64,000 bases of DNA from Pseudoponticoccus marisrubri (GTDB lineage Bacteria > Pseudomonadota > Alphaproteobacteria > Rhodobacterales > Rhodobacteraceae): contig NZ_LPXO01000001.1 of the NCBI RefSeq assembly GCF_001482405.1, forward strand, positions 1-64,000. The letters run 5' to 3'. This document shows, piece by piece, positions 25,396 to 32,835 of the stretch. The position numbers were made by a program, and so were the translations under genes. Position 1 is the stretch's first letter. Each line of letters starts with the position of its first letter. Under the pieces are notes generated by a model. It saw nothing but the letters and a program-made list of their open reading frames with translations, had not been told where the DNA came from and ran no database searches.

Positions 25396-27201
25396 ATGAG
25401 CACACCCTTGTCCCGCATCCGCAATTTCTCGATCGTCGCCCATATCGACCACGGGAAATCCACTCTCGCCGACCGGCTGATCCAGCTCACCGGTACCGTC
25501 GCCGAACGTGACATGAAAGAGCAGCTGCTCGACGCGATGGATATCGAGCGCGAGCGCGGGATCACCATCAAGGCCAACACCGTGCGCATCGACTACCCGG
25601 CGCAGGATGGCCAGACCTACGTGCTCAACCTGATCGACACGCCCGGCCACGTGGACTTTGCCTACGAGGTCAGCCGCTCGATGCGCGCGGTCGAGGGCTC
25701 GCTGCTGGTGGTGGACGCCACCCAGGGGGTCGAGGCGCAGACGCTGGCCAATGTCTATACCGCCATCGAGGCCGATCACGAGATCGTCCCGGTGCTGAAC
25801 AAGGTCGACCTGCCCGCGGCCGAGCCCGAGCGCGTGGCCGAGCAGATCGAGGACGTGATCGGCATCGACGCCAGCGATGCCTGCCTGATCTCGGCCAAGA
25901 CCGGCGTCGGCATTCCCGACGTGCTGGAGGCCATCGTCCAGCGCCTGCCCGCCCCCCGGGGCGGCGACCCGGACGCGCCGCTCAAGGCGATGCTGGTGGA
26001 CAGCAAGTACGACCAGTATCTCGGCGTGATCTGTATCGTGCGGATCGTCGACGGCACGCTGAAAAAGGGCGACCGCATCCGCATGATGAAGACCGGCGGC
26101 ACCTATGACGTGGACGATGTGGGCGTCTACCGCCCCGCCATGACCGCGGTCGACCGGCTGGGCCCGGGCGAGATCGGCTATCTCAACGCCTCGATCAAGC
26201 AGGTCCGCGACACGCGCGTGGGCGACACGATCACCCATGAGAAGAAGCAATGCGCCGAGCCGCTGCCCGGCTTCAAACCCTCGGTCCCGGTGGTGTTCTG
26301 CGGCCTCTTCCCGGTCGACACCTCGGAATTCGAGGATCTGCGCGACGCGATCGAGAAGCTGGCGCTGAACGACGCCTCCTTCTCCTTCGAGATGGAGACC
26401 TCGGCCGCTCTGGGGTTCGGCTTCCGCTGCGGTTTCCTCGGGCTGCTGCATCTCGAGGTGATCCGCGACCGGATCGAGCGCGAGTACAATATCGAGCTGA
26501 TCACCACCGCGCCCAGCGTGATCTACCACATCTTCATGAAGGACGGCGAGCGCATCGACCTGCACAACCCCGCCGACATGCCCGATCCTTCCAAGATCGG
26601 CCACGTGGAAGAGCCGCGCATCAAGGCGACGATCCTCGTGCCCGATGACTACCTCGGCGACGTGCTCAAGCTCTGCCAGGATCGCCGCGGCATCCAGTTG
26701 GACCTGACCTATGCCGGCTCACGCGCCATGGCGGTCTATGACCTGCCGTTGAACGAGGTGGTGTTCGACTTCTACGACCGGCTGAAATCGGTCACCAAGG
26801 GCTATGCCAGCTTCGATTACGAGATGATCGGCTACCGCGAGGACAACCTCGTCAAGATGCAGGTGCTGGTGAACGACGAACCGGTGGACGCGCTGGCCAT
26901 GATGGTGCATCGCGACCGCGCCGAGATGCGCGGCCGGGCGATGTGCGAAAAGCTCAAGGACCTGATCCCGCGCCACATGTTCAAGATCCCGATCCAGGCG
27001 GCCATCGGCGGCAAGGTGATCGCGCGCGAGACCCTGTCGGCGCTGCGCAAGGACGTGACCGCCAAGTGCTATGGCGGCGACGCCTCGCGCAAGAAGAAGC
27101 TCTTGGAAAAGCAGAAGGCCGGCAAGAAGAAGATGCGCCAGTTCGGCCGCGTCGAGATCCCGCAGGAAGCCTTCATCTCAGCGCTGAAGATGGACGAGTA
27201 G
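25396..27201 (+). CDS. lepA: Translation elongation factor 4 (LepA), ribosome back-translocating GTPase
   Basis: The 601-residue protein has the full family length. The G domain shows G1 AHIDHGKST (about 15-23), switch [11 protein letters not shown]3 DTPGHVDF, G4 NKVD and G5 SAKTG. The EF-G-like domains III and V follow. The LepA-specific C-terminal domain (CTD) is seen in the conserved motif [21 protein letters not shown] near the end. LepA rescues stalled or mistranslocated ribosomes. ATG 25396 begins [20 protein letters not shown], exactly the family N-terminus; the longer open frame upstream is antisense to the sulfotransferase gene. Confidence 0.97.
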   Translation: MSTPLSRIRNFSIVAHIDHGKSTLADRLIQLTGTVAERDMKEQLLDAMDIERERGITIKANTVRIDYPAQDGQTYVLNLIDTPGHVDFAYEVSRSMRAVEGSLLVVDATQGVEAQTLANVYTAIEADHEIVPVLNKVDLPAAEPERVAEQIEDVIGIDASDACLISAKTGVGIPDVLEAIVQRLPAPRGGDPDAPLKAMLVDSKYDQYLGVICIVRIVDGTLKKGDRIRMMKTGGTYDVDDVGVYRPAMTAVDRLGPGEIGYLNASIKQVRDTRVGDTITHEKKQCAEPLPGFKPSVPVVFCGLFPVDTSEFEDLRDAIEKLALNDASFSFEMETSAALGFGFRCGFLGLLHLEVIRDRIEREYNIELITTAPSVIYHIFMKDGERIDLHNPADMPDPSKIGHVEEPRIKATILVPDDYLGDVLKLCQDRRGIQLDLTYAGSRAMAVYDLPLNEVVFDFYDRLKSVTKGYASFDYEMIGYREDNLVKMQVLVNDEPVDALAMMVHRDRAEMRGRAMCEKLKDLIPRHMFKIPIQAAIGGKVIARETLSALRKDVTAKCYGGDASRKKKLLEKQKAGKKKMRQFGRVEIPQEAFISALKMDE

Positions 27202-27238
27202 AGCCGTCGACGCCCCTTTCCCGGACAGCCGGCCCCGC

Positions 27239-27520
27239 CTAGCTGGGGCTGGCGCCGCGAACAGCCTCGGGGTGCTGGCCCAGGAAATGGTGCAGCACCT
27301 TGTAGAGCTCTTTCGCGTGGCGCACGTCATCGGCATGCAGCGCCTCGCGGATATCCTCGCAGATCATCTGCTGGACCCGCGCGGGCCCGTGATGCTGATG
27401 CATCAGGTAGTCGCCCAGTAGCGCCGCGTCGTAATCCGACAGGTGGTCATGCTCCGCCACCGCGGCCACTTCCTCTTCCGACAGGCAGGTCATGCCCACG
27501 ACGTCATCGACCGAGATCAT
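27239..27520 (-). CDS. Conserved hypothetical acidic/His-rich protein
   Basis: This 93-residue soluble protein reads MISVDDVVGMTCLSEEEVAAVAEHDHL, then MHQHHGPARVQQMI and HHFLGQHPE. It has several histidines and an all-helical pattern. Rhodobacterales carry similar proteins of unknown function. The start at 27520 is preceded by a purine-rich region; an upstream ATG at 27556 would add 12 unlikely residues. Convergent with lepA. Confidence 0.6.
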   Translation of the reverse strand: MISVDDVVGMTCLSEEEVAAVAEHDHLSDYDAALLGDYLMHQHHGPARVQQMICEDIREALHADDVRHAKELYKVLHHFLGQHPEAVRGASPS

Positions 27521-27614
27521 GCTGTGTCCTCCTCCTTGACGGAGGAAGACTAGCATCGGAGGGGGCCTTGCCGCGTTGATCTCGGTCAGGCGGCCCCGGC
27601 CTTGGCGCCCTGCC

Positions 27615-28592
27615 CTAGCCGGGGACGGCCAGTGTCTCGACGCCGATGGTGGGCGTGCCCGGCCCGTCCGGCCCGGGCGAGACGGGTTCGGTCACGTCGG
27701 GCTCCGTCACCACCGGCTCGGTCACCTCCGGTTCCGTCACCTCGGGCTCTGTCACCTCGGGTTCATAGGGTTCCTCGGGATATTCGGGCTCGTAGGGCTC
27801 TTCCTTGTAGGGCTCCTCGCGCACTTCCGGATAGGGTTCGTGCGGCGAGACGGGGAAGCGTTCCAGCAGGATGTCCTCCTGCATCCGCAGGAAGGCCAGC
27901 AGCTGCGGCAGCGTCGGGCGACTGGTCTCGATATAGCGCTTGGTGCTGCGCATGGCGTTCTGCAGCTCGCCCACCGGCACATGATCCAGACGGCGCACAT
28001 AGCTGCCGCCGCCGCCGATCGGATAGGCCTCGCGCTGCCCCTGGGTCGAGACGACCATGTCCTGGTCGGAATAGGCCCAGCGCGGCCCGCCCAGCCAGAC
28101 CGCGGCGAACATCAGCTTGGCCACGAACTCGTTCGTGCCGCCCTCGATCAGCCCGTCATAGAACATGATGTGCACATGTTCCCAGCGCGCCTTCTGGAAA
28201 TTCGGCGCCTCCTCGTTGCCGATGCCGCAATAGGCGTCATGCACCGCGGCGGCCGAGATGAATTCCGGCGAGGTCGGATCGCCCACGATCGACACGAAGA
28301 TCCGCGGGATCGAGGCCCCGTCCGTCAGCGTGCCCGCCGGGGCCACCCATGTCCGGCCGCGCGAATCGCTGAAGGTCAGCGGCTGCGCGGTGGGAAAGAA
28401 CTTGTAGGGCCGGCGCGGGATGATGACCTCACGCGGGACCACCCGCACCGGGGCCTGGTCGAAATAGCATCCCGGCTGGGTCAGGCAGGAGATCTCGGGC
28501 TCGTCCACGGCATCGGTGCCGCGCAAGATGGCCACGGGATCGCAGGCCGCAAGGGCCATGAGGCTGACGGAGAGAAAGGCGAAATGACGCAT
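27615..28592 (-). CDS. DUF1353-like lipoprotein with repetitive acidic tail
   Basis: This 325-residue protein starts MRHFAFLSVSLMALAACDP, a lipoprotein signal (lipobox LAAC). Residues about 75-200 contain TLTDGASIPR, AAAVHDAYC and FYDGLIEGG, the DUF1353 pattern also found in phage and envelope proteins of unknown role. The C-terminus (about 255-325) is a low-complexity Pro/Glu/Tyr then Val-Thr-Glu-Pro repeat (EVTEPEVTEP repeated, with variants). It could span the periplasm or bind the wall. The tail repeats make this gene prone to length variation. Confidence 0.75.
   Translation of the reverse strand: MRHFAFLSVSLMALAACDPVAILRGTDAVDEPEISCLTQPGCYFDQAPVRVVPREVIIPRRPYKFFPTAQPLTFSDSRGRTWVAPAGTLTDGASIPRIFVSIVGDPTSPEFISAAAVHDAYCGIGNEEAPNFQKARWEHVHIMFYDGLIEGGTNEFVAKLMFAAVWLGGPRWAYSDQDMVVSTQGQREAYPIGGGGSYVRRLDHVPVGELQNAMRSTKRYIETSRPTLPQLLAFLRMQEDILLERFPVSPHEPYPEVREEPYKEEPYEPEYPEEPYEPEVTEPEVTEPEVTEPVVTEPDVTEPVSPGPDGPGTPTIGVETLAVPG
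27683..27775. repeat. 15-bp in-frame tandem repeats in the DUF1353 lipoprotein gene
   Basis: On the minus strand, units close to GAGGTGACCGAACCG recur about six times with silent and conservative changes and encode the V/D-T-E-P pentads. The reading frame is preserved, consistent with selection for a proline-rich spacer. Confidence 0.7.
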
Positions 28593-28773
28593 GATTTGGC
28601 TTTCGGTCATAATGAATTGCGCCGATCTTCCGGCATTCCGCCGCGCCGATCAAGCCATGCACCGCATCGCGCGCGCCCTTCCGTGCGCGCCGCGCCACAG
28701 CCACATCTGACGCAGATCAAGGCCCAGACATGCGGGAATCGCTATGTGATTCGCGACACCAGACCAGGAGGAC

Positions 28774-28956
28774 ATGATGCTGCGCCTTGCCGGAATTCTC
28801 TATTCGCTCATCTCGACCACGCTGGCCGGCACGGCGATCATTGCCGTGCTGGTGGCCGGCTACGGCACGCTGACGCCGATCCTGCTGGCCGCCGCGGCGG
28901 GGTTCGTCCTCGCCCTGCCGGTCGCCTGGCTGGTCGCGCGCGAGCTCTACAGCTGA
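28774..28956 (+). CDS. Small two-helix membrane protein
   Basis: The 60-residue product is almost wholly hydrophobic: LAGILYSLISTTLAGTAIIAVLVAGYG, then PILLAAAAGFVLALPVAWLVA, ending ARELYS. CAGGAGGACATG provides an excellent ribosome binding site, so I believe it is expressed. Its 3' end overlaps the convergent phosphatase gene by 10 bp. Function unknown. Confidence 0.75.
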   Translation: MMLRLAGILYSLISTTLAGTAIIAVLVAGYGTLTPILLAAAAGFVLALPVAWLVARELYS

Positions 28957-29396
28957 TCCAGCAGCCCTTCGGCGCAGCGTTCGATCAGCGCCAGCGCCGC
29001 GGCGTATTCGCCGGTATGGTAGGGATCGGGCACATGGGTCGCCCCGGTCCCGGGCGCGTAATCGGTGAAAAGCCGCAGCTCCGCCCCGCCTTGTGCCGGA
29101 CGCAGCGCCTGCAGATCGCGCAGGTTCTGCGCATCCATCGCCACGATCAGGTCGAACCGGTCGAAATCGGCAACCGAAACCTGCCGCGCGCACAGCGCCG
29201 ACAGGTCGTACCCTTCCCGGGCCGCCGCGCGCTGCATCGGCCCGTGCGGCGGCGCGCCGATATGCCAGTCACCGGTGCCCGCGCTGTCCAGCTTCAGATC
29301 CAGCCCGCGCGCCTGCGCCTTGGCCCGCGTCACCGCCTCGGCCGAGGGGGAGCGGCAGATATTGCCGAGACAGACAAAGAGGATACGATGTGTCAT
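28947..29396 (-). CDS. Low-molecular-weight protein-tyrosine phosphatase
   Basis: The 149-residue enzyme has the phosphate-binding loop CLGNICRS (nucleophile C9, R15) at the N-terminus and the general-acid DPYH near residue 122. Size and motifs are exactly those of LMW-PTP, whose targets in bacteria include tyrosine-phosphorylated exopolysaccharide kinases or arsenate-like chemistry; no arsenic genes are near. Divergent from the sirtuin gene. Confidence 0.93.
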   Translation of the reverse strand: MTHRILFVCLGNICRSPSAEAVTRAKAQARGLDLKLDSAGTGDWHIGAPPHGPMQRAAAREGYDLSALCARQVSVADFDRFDLIVAMDAQNLRDLQALRPAQGGAELRLFTDYAPGTGATHVPDPYHTGEYAAALALIERCAEGLLDQL

Positions 29397-29441
29397 GCCC
29401 GTGGCCTAGCGCCCGGGACCTGAAACGGCAAGGGGCAGCGC

Positions 29442-30143
29442 ATGACCGAGAAGATCGTGATCCTGACCGGCGCGGGCCTGTCGGCCGAAAGCGGGTTGTC
29501 GACCTTTCGCGATGCGGGCGGGCTCTGGGCTCAGCACCGGATCGAGGATGTCGCCACGCCCGAGGCCTTCGCCCGCGACCCGGCCCGGGTGCAGGCCTTC
29601 TACAACATGCGCCGCGCGCAGGCCGCCGAGGCGCATCCCAACGCCGCCCATCTGGCGCTGGCACGGTTGCAGACCACGTTGAAGGGGCGTGTCATCCTCA
29701 TCACCCAGAACGTGGACTGGCTGCATGAAAAGGCCGGCGGCATCGCCCTGCACATGCACGGGGTGCTGTCACAGGCGCTCTGCGCCGCCTGCGGGCATCG
29801 CTGGTACGTGCCGGACGAGATGACCCCGGACGAGCCCTGCCCCGCCTGCGGCGCGCCACGCGGGCGCCCGGACGTGGTCTGGTTCGGCGAGATGCCCTAT
29901 CACCTCGACCTGATCGACAGCCACCTGTCCAGTTGCACCCTCTTCGCGGCGATCGGCACCTCGGGCCAGGTCTTCCCGGCCGCAGGCTTCGTGCGCGAGG
30001 CGCAGTTGAACGGCGCCGAGACGGTGGAGCTCAACCTCGAACGGACCGAGATCTCGGGCCAGTTCCAGCGCAACATCTTCGGCCCCGCGACCGAGACGGT
30101 GCCGCGCTGGGTCGACTCGCTTCTGGAAGACAGCCTGTACTGA
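29442..30143 (+). CDS. cobB: NAD-dependent protein deacylase (sirtuin, CobB class III type)
   Basis: The 233-residue sirtuin has the NAD-binding GAGLSAESGLSTFR (10-23), TQNVDWLHEKAG (88-99), catalytic His106 in HMHG, and a zinc finger C114/C117...C133/C136. FYNMRR at 53-58 provides the Tyr-xx-Arg pair (Y54, R57) that in class III sirtuins binds succinyl/malonyl-lysine, so desuccinylase activity is likely besides deacetylation. It is close to E. coli CobB without the long N-terminal extension. Confidence 0.93.
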   Translation: MTEKIVILTGAGLSAESGLSTFRDAGGLWAQHRIEDVATPEAFARDPARVQAFYNMRRAQAAEAHPNAAHLALARLQTTLKGRVILITQNVDWLHEKAGGIALHMHGVLSQALCAACGHRWYVPDEMTPDEPCPACGAPRGRPDVVWFGEMPYHLDLIDSHLSSCTLFAAIGTSGQVFPAAGFVREAQLNGAETVELNLERTEISGQFQRNIFGPATETVPRWVDSLLEDSLY

Positions 30144-30183
30144 GTGGCACGCCCCGAACGGGACGCGCCGGCCGTCACAAGGC

Positions 30184-30645
30184 TCAGCTGCCCGAGCCGT
30201 GGCCCATGCCATGCATCGGCTTGCGTTCGAGATCGACGGGGATCTCCAGCGCGACCTCGCCAGCCTGTTCGAAGACCAGCGTCACGCTGACCGTGTCGCC
30301 CTGCGCCATGGGCTGTTTCAGCCCCATGAACATGACGTGATCGCCGCCGCGGGCCAGCGCGTGGCTGCCGCCGGCCGGGATCACGAAGCCCTCCTCGACA
30401 TGGGTCATGCGCATCACGCCGTCGCCCATGTCTTGGTGGGTGTGCAACTCGACCCGGTGCGCGATCTCCGAGCGCGCCTCGACCAGCCGGTCATCGGTCT
30501 CGCCGGTATTCTCGATCATCATGAAGGCGGCGCCCGCCTTGGTGTTGGCAGCACGCGCATAGGCGTCGCTGACGGTGATATCGGCAAGGGCGGGCATGGC
30601 AAGGCCAAGGGCGACGGCCCCGGCCACGAAAAAGCTGCGTGTCAT
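30184..30645 (-). CDS. Periplasmic copper chaperone PCu(A)C
   Basis: This 153-residue protein has a signal peptide (MTRSFFVAGAVALGLAMPALAD, cleavage ALA-D) and a cupredoxin-like body. Cu(I) ligands fit the H(M)X10MX21HXM pattern: HTHQDM...MRMTHVEE and HVMFMGL. In related bacteria it delivers copper to the CuA site of cytochrome c oxidase. It follows a DUF2946 gene on the same strand (32 bp gap), a frequent copper-linked pair. Confidence 0.92.
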   Translation of the reverse strand: MTRSFFVAGAVALGLAMPALADITVSDAYARAANTKAGAAFMMIENTGETDDRLVEARSEIAHRVELHTHQDMGDGVMRMTHVEEGFVIPAGGSHALARGGDHVMFMGLKQPMAQGDTVSVTLVFEQAGEVALEIPVDLERKPMHGMGHGSGS

Positions 30646-30677
30646 CTGTAAGCTCCAGTGGTTCGAGAGAAAATCTG

Positions 30678-31034
30678 TCAGGTCTCGAACCGGCCGGGCG
30701 GGCCCCGCGCCACGGCCTGCGGACGCGTGCGCCCGGTGGCCAGCGTCCCGTCCGGCGCATGCAGCACCGCGCCCAGGGCGGCGGCCGGCACCGGCAGCGC
30801 CGCATTCTGCGCCACCGCCATCATCAGCGACAGCGCGCAATCGGGGCAGATATGCGCCGGCCCCGTCGGGTTGCCCTCGGCATCGACGGGCACGCTCACC
30901 GCGAAGCCGCCCGAGCAGATCACCATCTCGCCCACCGGCGCCGCCTGCCCGCGTGCCGCGGACAGGGTCAGGCTGGTGACCACCAGCATCAGGGCCAGCG
31001 CAAGGCCGGCCAGGGGGCGCAGAACCGCGGTCAT
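30678..31034 (-). CDS. DUF2946 family protein
   Basis: A 118-residue protein with an N-terminal hydrophobic helix (PLAGLALALMLVVTSLTLSAARG, a signal anchor) and the pair GEMVICSGG and HICPDCALSL. This Cys spacing is typical of DUF2946, often encoded beside copper chaperones. Likely a periplasm-facing copper-linked protein; the cysteines could bind metal. Start at 31034 (MTAVLRP). Confidence 0.8.
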   Translation of the reverse strand: MTAVLRPLAGLALALMLVVTSLTLSAARGQAAPVGEMVICSGGFAVSVPVDAEGNPTGPAHICPDCALSLMMAVAQNAALPVPAAALGAVLHAPDGTLATGRTRPQAVARGPPGRFET

Positions 31035-31082
31035 GGGCGTGTCATACAGGCGAGTGCGGCAAGGGAAAGGCGACAAATGGAA

Positions 31083-31115
31083 ACAGCCCCGCACCTGAAA
31101 AGGCCGGGGCTGTTC
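31083..31115 (-). terminator. Intrinsic terminator of rpmB
   Basis: AACAGCCCCG (31083-31092) pairs with CGGGGCTGTT (31106-31115), a 10 bp stem 20 bp after the rpmB stop on the minus strand. On that strand the stem is followed by TTTCCATTT. Confidence 0.8.
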
Positions 31116-31135
31116 CCAAAGCAATGTGGCAAGGA

Positions 31136-31423
31136 TCAGGCTTCGGCCTGGGCCTTCACGATCTCTTTCTTGACCTTCAGCGCCCGCTCGCTCAGCTCGG
31201 CATCTTTCGCCTTGGCCAGGAACTTGTCCAGCCCGCCGCGGTGATCGACCGAGCGCAGCGCCGAGGCCGAGATGCGCAGCTTGATGCCACGGCCCAGCGC
31301 TTCGGACTGCAGCGTCACGTCGTTCAGGTTCGGCAGGTAGCGCCGCTTGGTCTTGTTGTTGGCATGGCTGACATTGTTGCCAACCATCGGGCCTTTTCCG
31401 GTCAGTTCGCAAACACGCGACAT
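31136..31423 (-). CDS. rpmB: 50S ribosomal protein L28
   Basis: At 95 residues this is the alphaproteobacterial length of L28. It starts [28 protein letters not shown], which is the family signature, followed by [21 protein letters not shown]. It is a structural component of the large subunit. It is alone in its unit, with its own terminator at 31083-31115. Confidence 0.97.
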   Translation of the reverse strand: MSRVCELTGKGPMVGNNVSHANNKTKRRYLPNLNDVTLQSEALGRGIKLRISASALRSVDHRGGLDKFLAKAKDAELSERALKVKKEIVKAQAEA

Positions 31424-31701
31424 GGATTCGTCCTCGTTGTCTCGGGGCCGGGCCAAACCCCACCCGCCAATATCAAAGGGCGCCGCCCGAGTTGGATATG
31501 CGGGGGGCGCCCGGAATCTGGTCTGCCGGTCTTTAGGCGCAAGCGCCCGGAGCGTCAAGACCCTGTCACGCAACAACTGCACTGCCCGGCCCCGCGACGC
31601 TGCCCCTTGCCAGTCGAGGCCATGATCCCTCGCGAAAACACGCCCCGAAGGTCGCACAATTCGCCCGTTCCGCCCTCAGCACGGCAAAGCCGAATCGCCC
31701 C

Positions 31702-32682
31702 TCAGGACATCATCAGATGCGTGCTCAGCAGCTCCTCCGCCGCGGCAGACGGCGTGAGTTCGCCATCCTCCACCTGCCCCGCCAGCGCGCGCATCGCGCC
31801 CTTCACCGGCTCGCGCGACAGCCGCGCCAGCAGCCGCTCGCGCACCTCGGCTTCGAACCAGAACCGCGCCTGCGCGGCGCGGCGGGCGTCGAAATGACCT
31901 TCCGCGCGCCGCCAGTCGGTCAGCCCGCACATCTCGTCCCAGACATTGGCCAGCCCTGCCTCCTCCAGCGCCGAGACGGTCAGCGCCTTGGGAAAGCCCT
32001 GCGGATCCTGCGGCCGCTTGCGCAGCAGGCGCAGGGCCCCCGCGTAATCGGCACAGGTGCGCACCGCCGTCGCCTTGAGATCACCATCGGCCTTGTTGAC
32101 CAGCAGGATGTCGGCCATCTCCATGATGCCACGCTTGACCCCCTGCAGCTCGTCGCCGCCCGCCGGCGCCAGCAGCAGCACGAAAAGATCCGACATCTCG
32201 GCCACCATGGTCTCGGACTGCCCAACCCCCACGGTCTCGATCAGGATCACGTCGAACCCCGCCGCCTCGCACAAATCGATCGCCTCGCGCGTGCGCCGCG
32301 CCACCCCGCCCAGCTGCGATTGCGAGGGCGAGGGCCGGATGAAGGCCCCCGGATCCCGCGACAGCCGTTCCATCCGCGTCTTGTCGCCCAGGATCGAGCC
32401 CCCCGACCGGGCCGAGCTGGGATCCACCGCCAGTACCGCCACGCGCAGCCCGCGCCCCGTCAGCATGCAGCCGAAAGCCTCGATGAAGGTCGACTTGCCC
32501 ACCCCCGGCGTGCCCGACAGTCCGACGCGCAGCGCCTGCCGGCCATGGCCCTTCACCGCCTCCAGCAGGGCCAGCGCCTGCGCCCGGTGATCGACCCGGC
32601 CGCTTTCGACCAGCGTGATGGCCCGCGCCAGCGCGCGACGCTCGCCGGCCAGGATCCGGGTTTTAAGATCGTCGATATCCAT
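31702..32682 (-). CDS. meaB: MeaB/ArgK-family GTPase (methylmalonyl-CoA mutase chaperone)
   Basis: The 326-residue G3E P-loop GTPase has GLSGTPGVGKST (54-65), AVLAVDPSSARSGGSILGDKTRM, ETVGVGQSE and the base motif NKAD. In other bacteria MeaB guards adenosylcobalamin-dependent mutases from inactivation. No mutase gene is in the window. The start MDIDDLKTRILAGERR at 32682 is the family N-terminus. Divergent from hrpB across a short spacer with a Rhodobacterales-type repeat. Confidence 0.93.
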   Translation of the reverse strand: MDIDDLKTRILAGERRALARAITLVESGRVDHRAQALALLEAVKGHGRQALRVGLSGTPGVGKSTFIEAFGCMLTGRGLRVAVLAVDPSSARSGGSILGDKTRMERLSRDPGAFIRPSPSQSQLGGVARRTREAIDLCEAAGFDVILIETVGVGQSETMVAEMSDLFVLLLAPAGGDELQGVKRGIMEMADILLVNKADGDLKATAVRTCADYAGALRLLRKRPQDPQGFPKALTVSALEEAGLANVWDEMCGLTDWRRAEGHFDARRAAQARFWFEAEVRERLLARLSREPVKGAMRALAGQVEDGELTPSAAAEELLSTHLMMS

Positions 32683-32738
32683 GGCGATGTCTTCCCGCGC
32701 CACGCGGCAAAAGTCCAGCCCGGCGACAGGCTTCTTCT

Positions 32739-32806
32739 CTTGCCAAATACTCCAGGGGGGGCTCCGCAGGAGCGGGGGACAGCGTCCCCCTCCGCCACTG
32801 GCCAAA
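32739..32806. repeat. Intergenic AAATACTCC/G-run repeat, copy 1
   Basis: The sequence TTGCCAAATACTCC is followed by a G-run and a GC-rich palindromic block (GCGGGGGACAGCGTCCCCC). A second copy lies at 36228-36290 in the opposite orientation. I have the impression this is a dispersed repeat of many Rhodobacterales genomes, located between genes. Confidence 0.65.
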
Positions 32807-32835
32807 CCGCGCCGCAGCGGGCTATAGCGGCCCGC

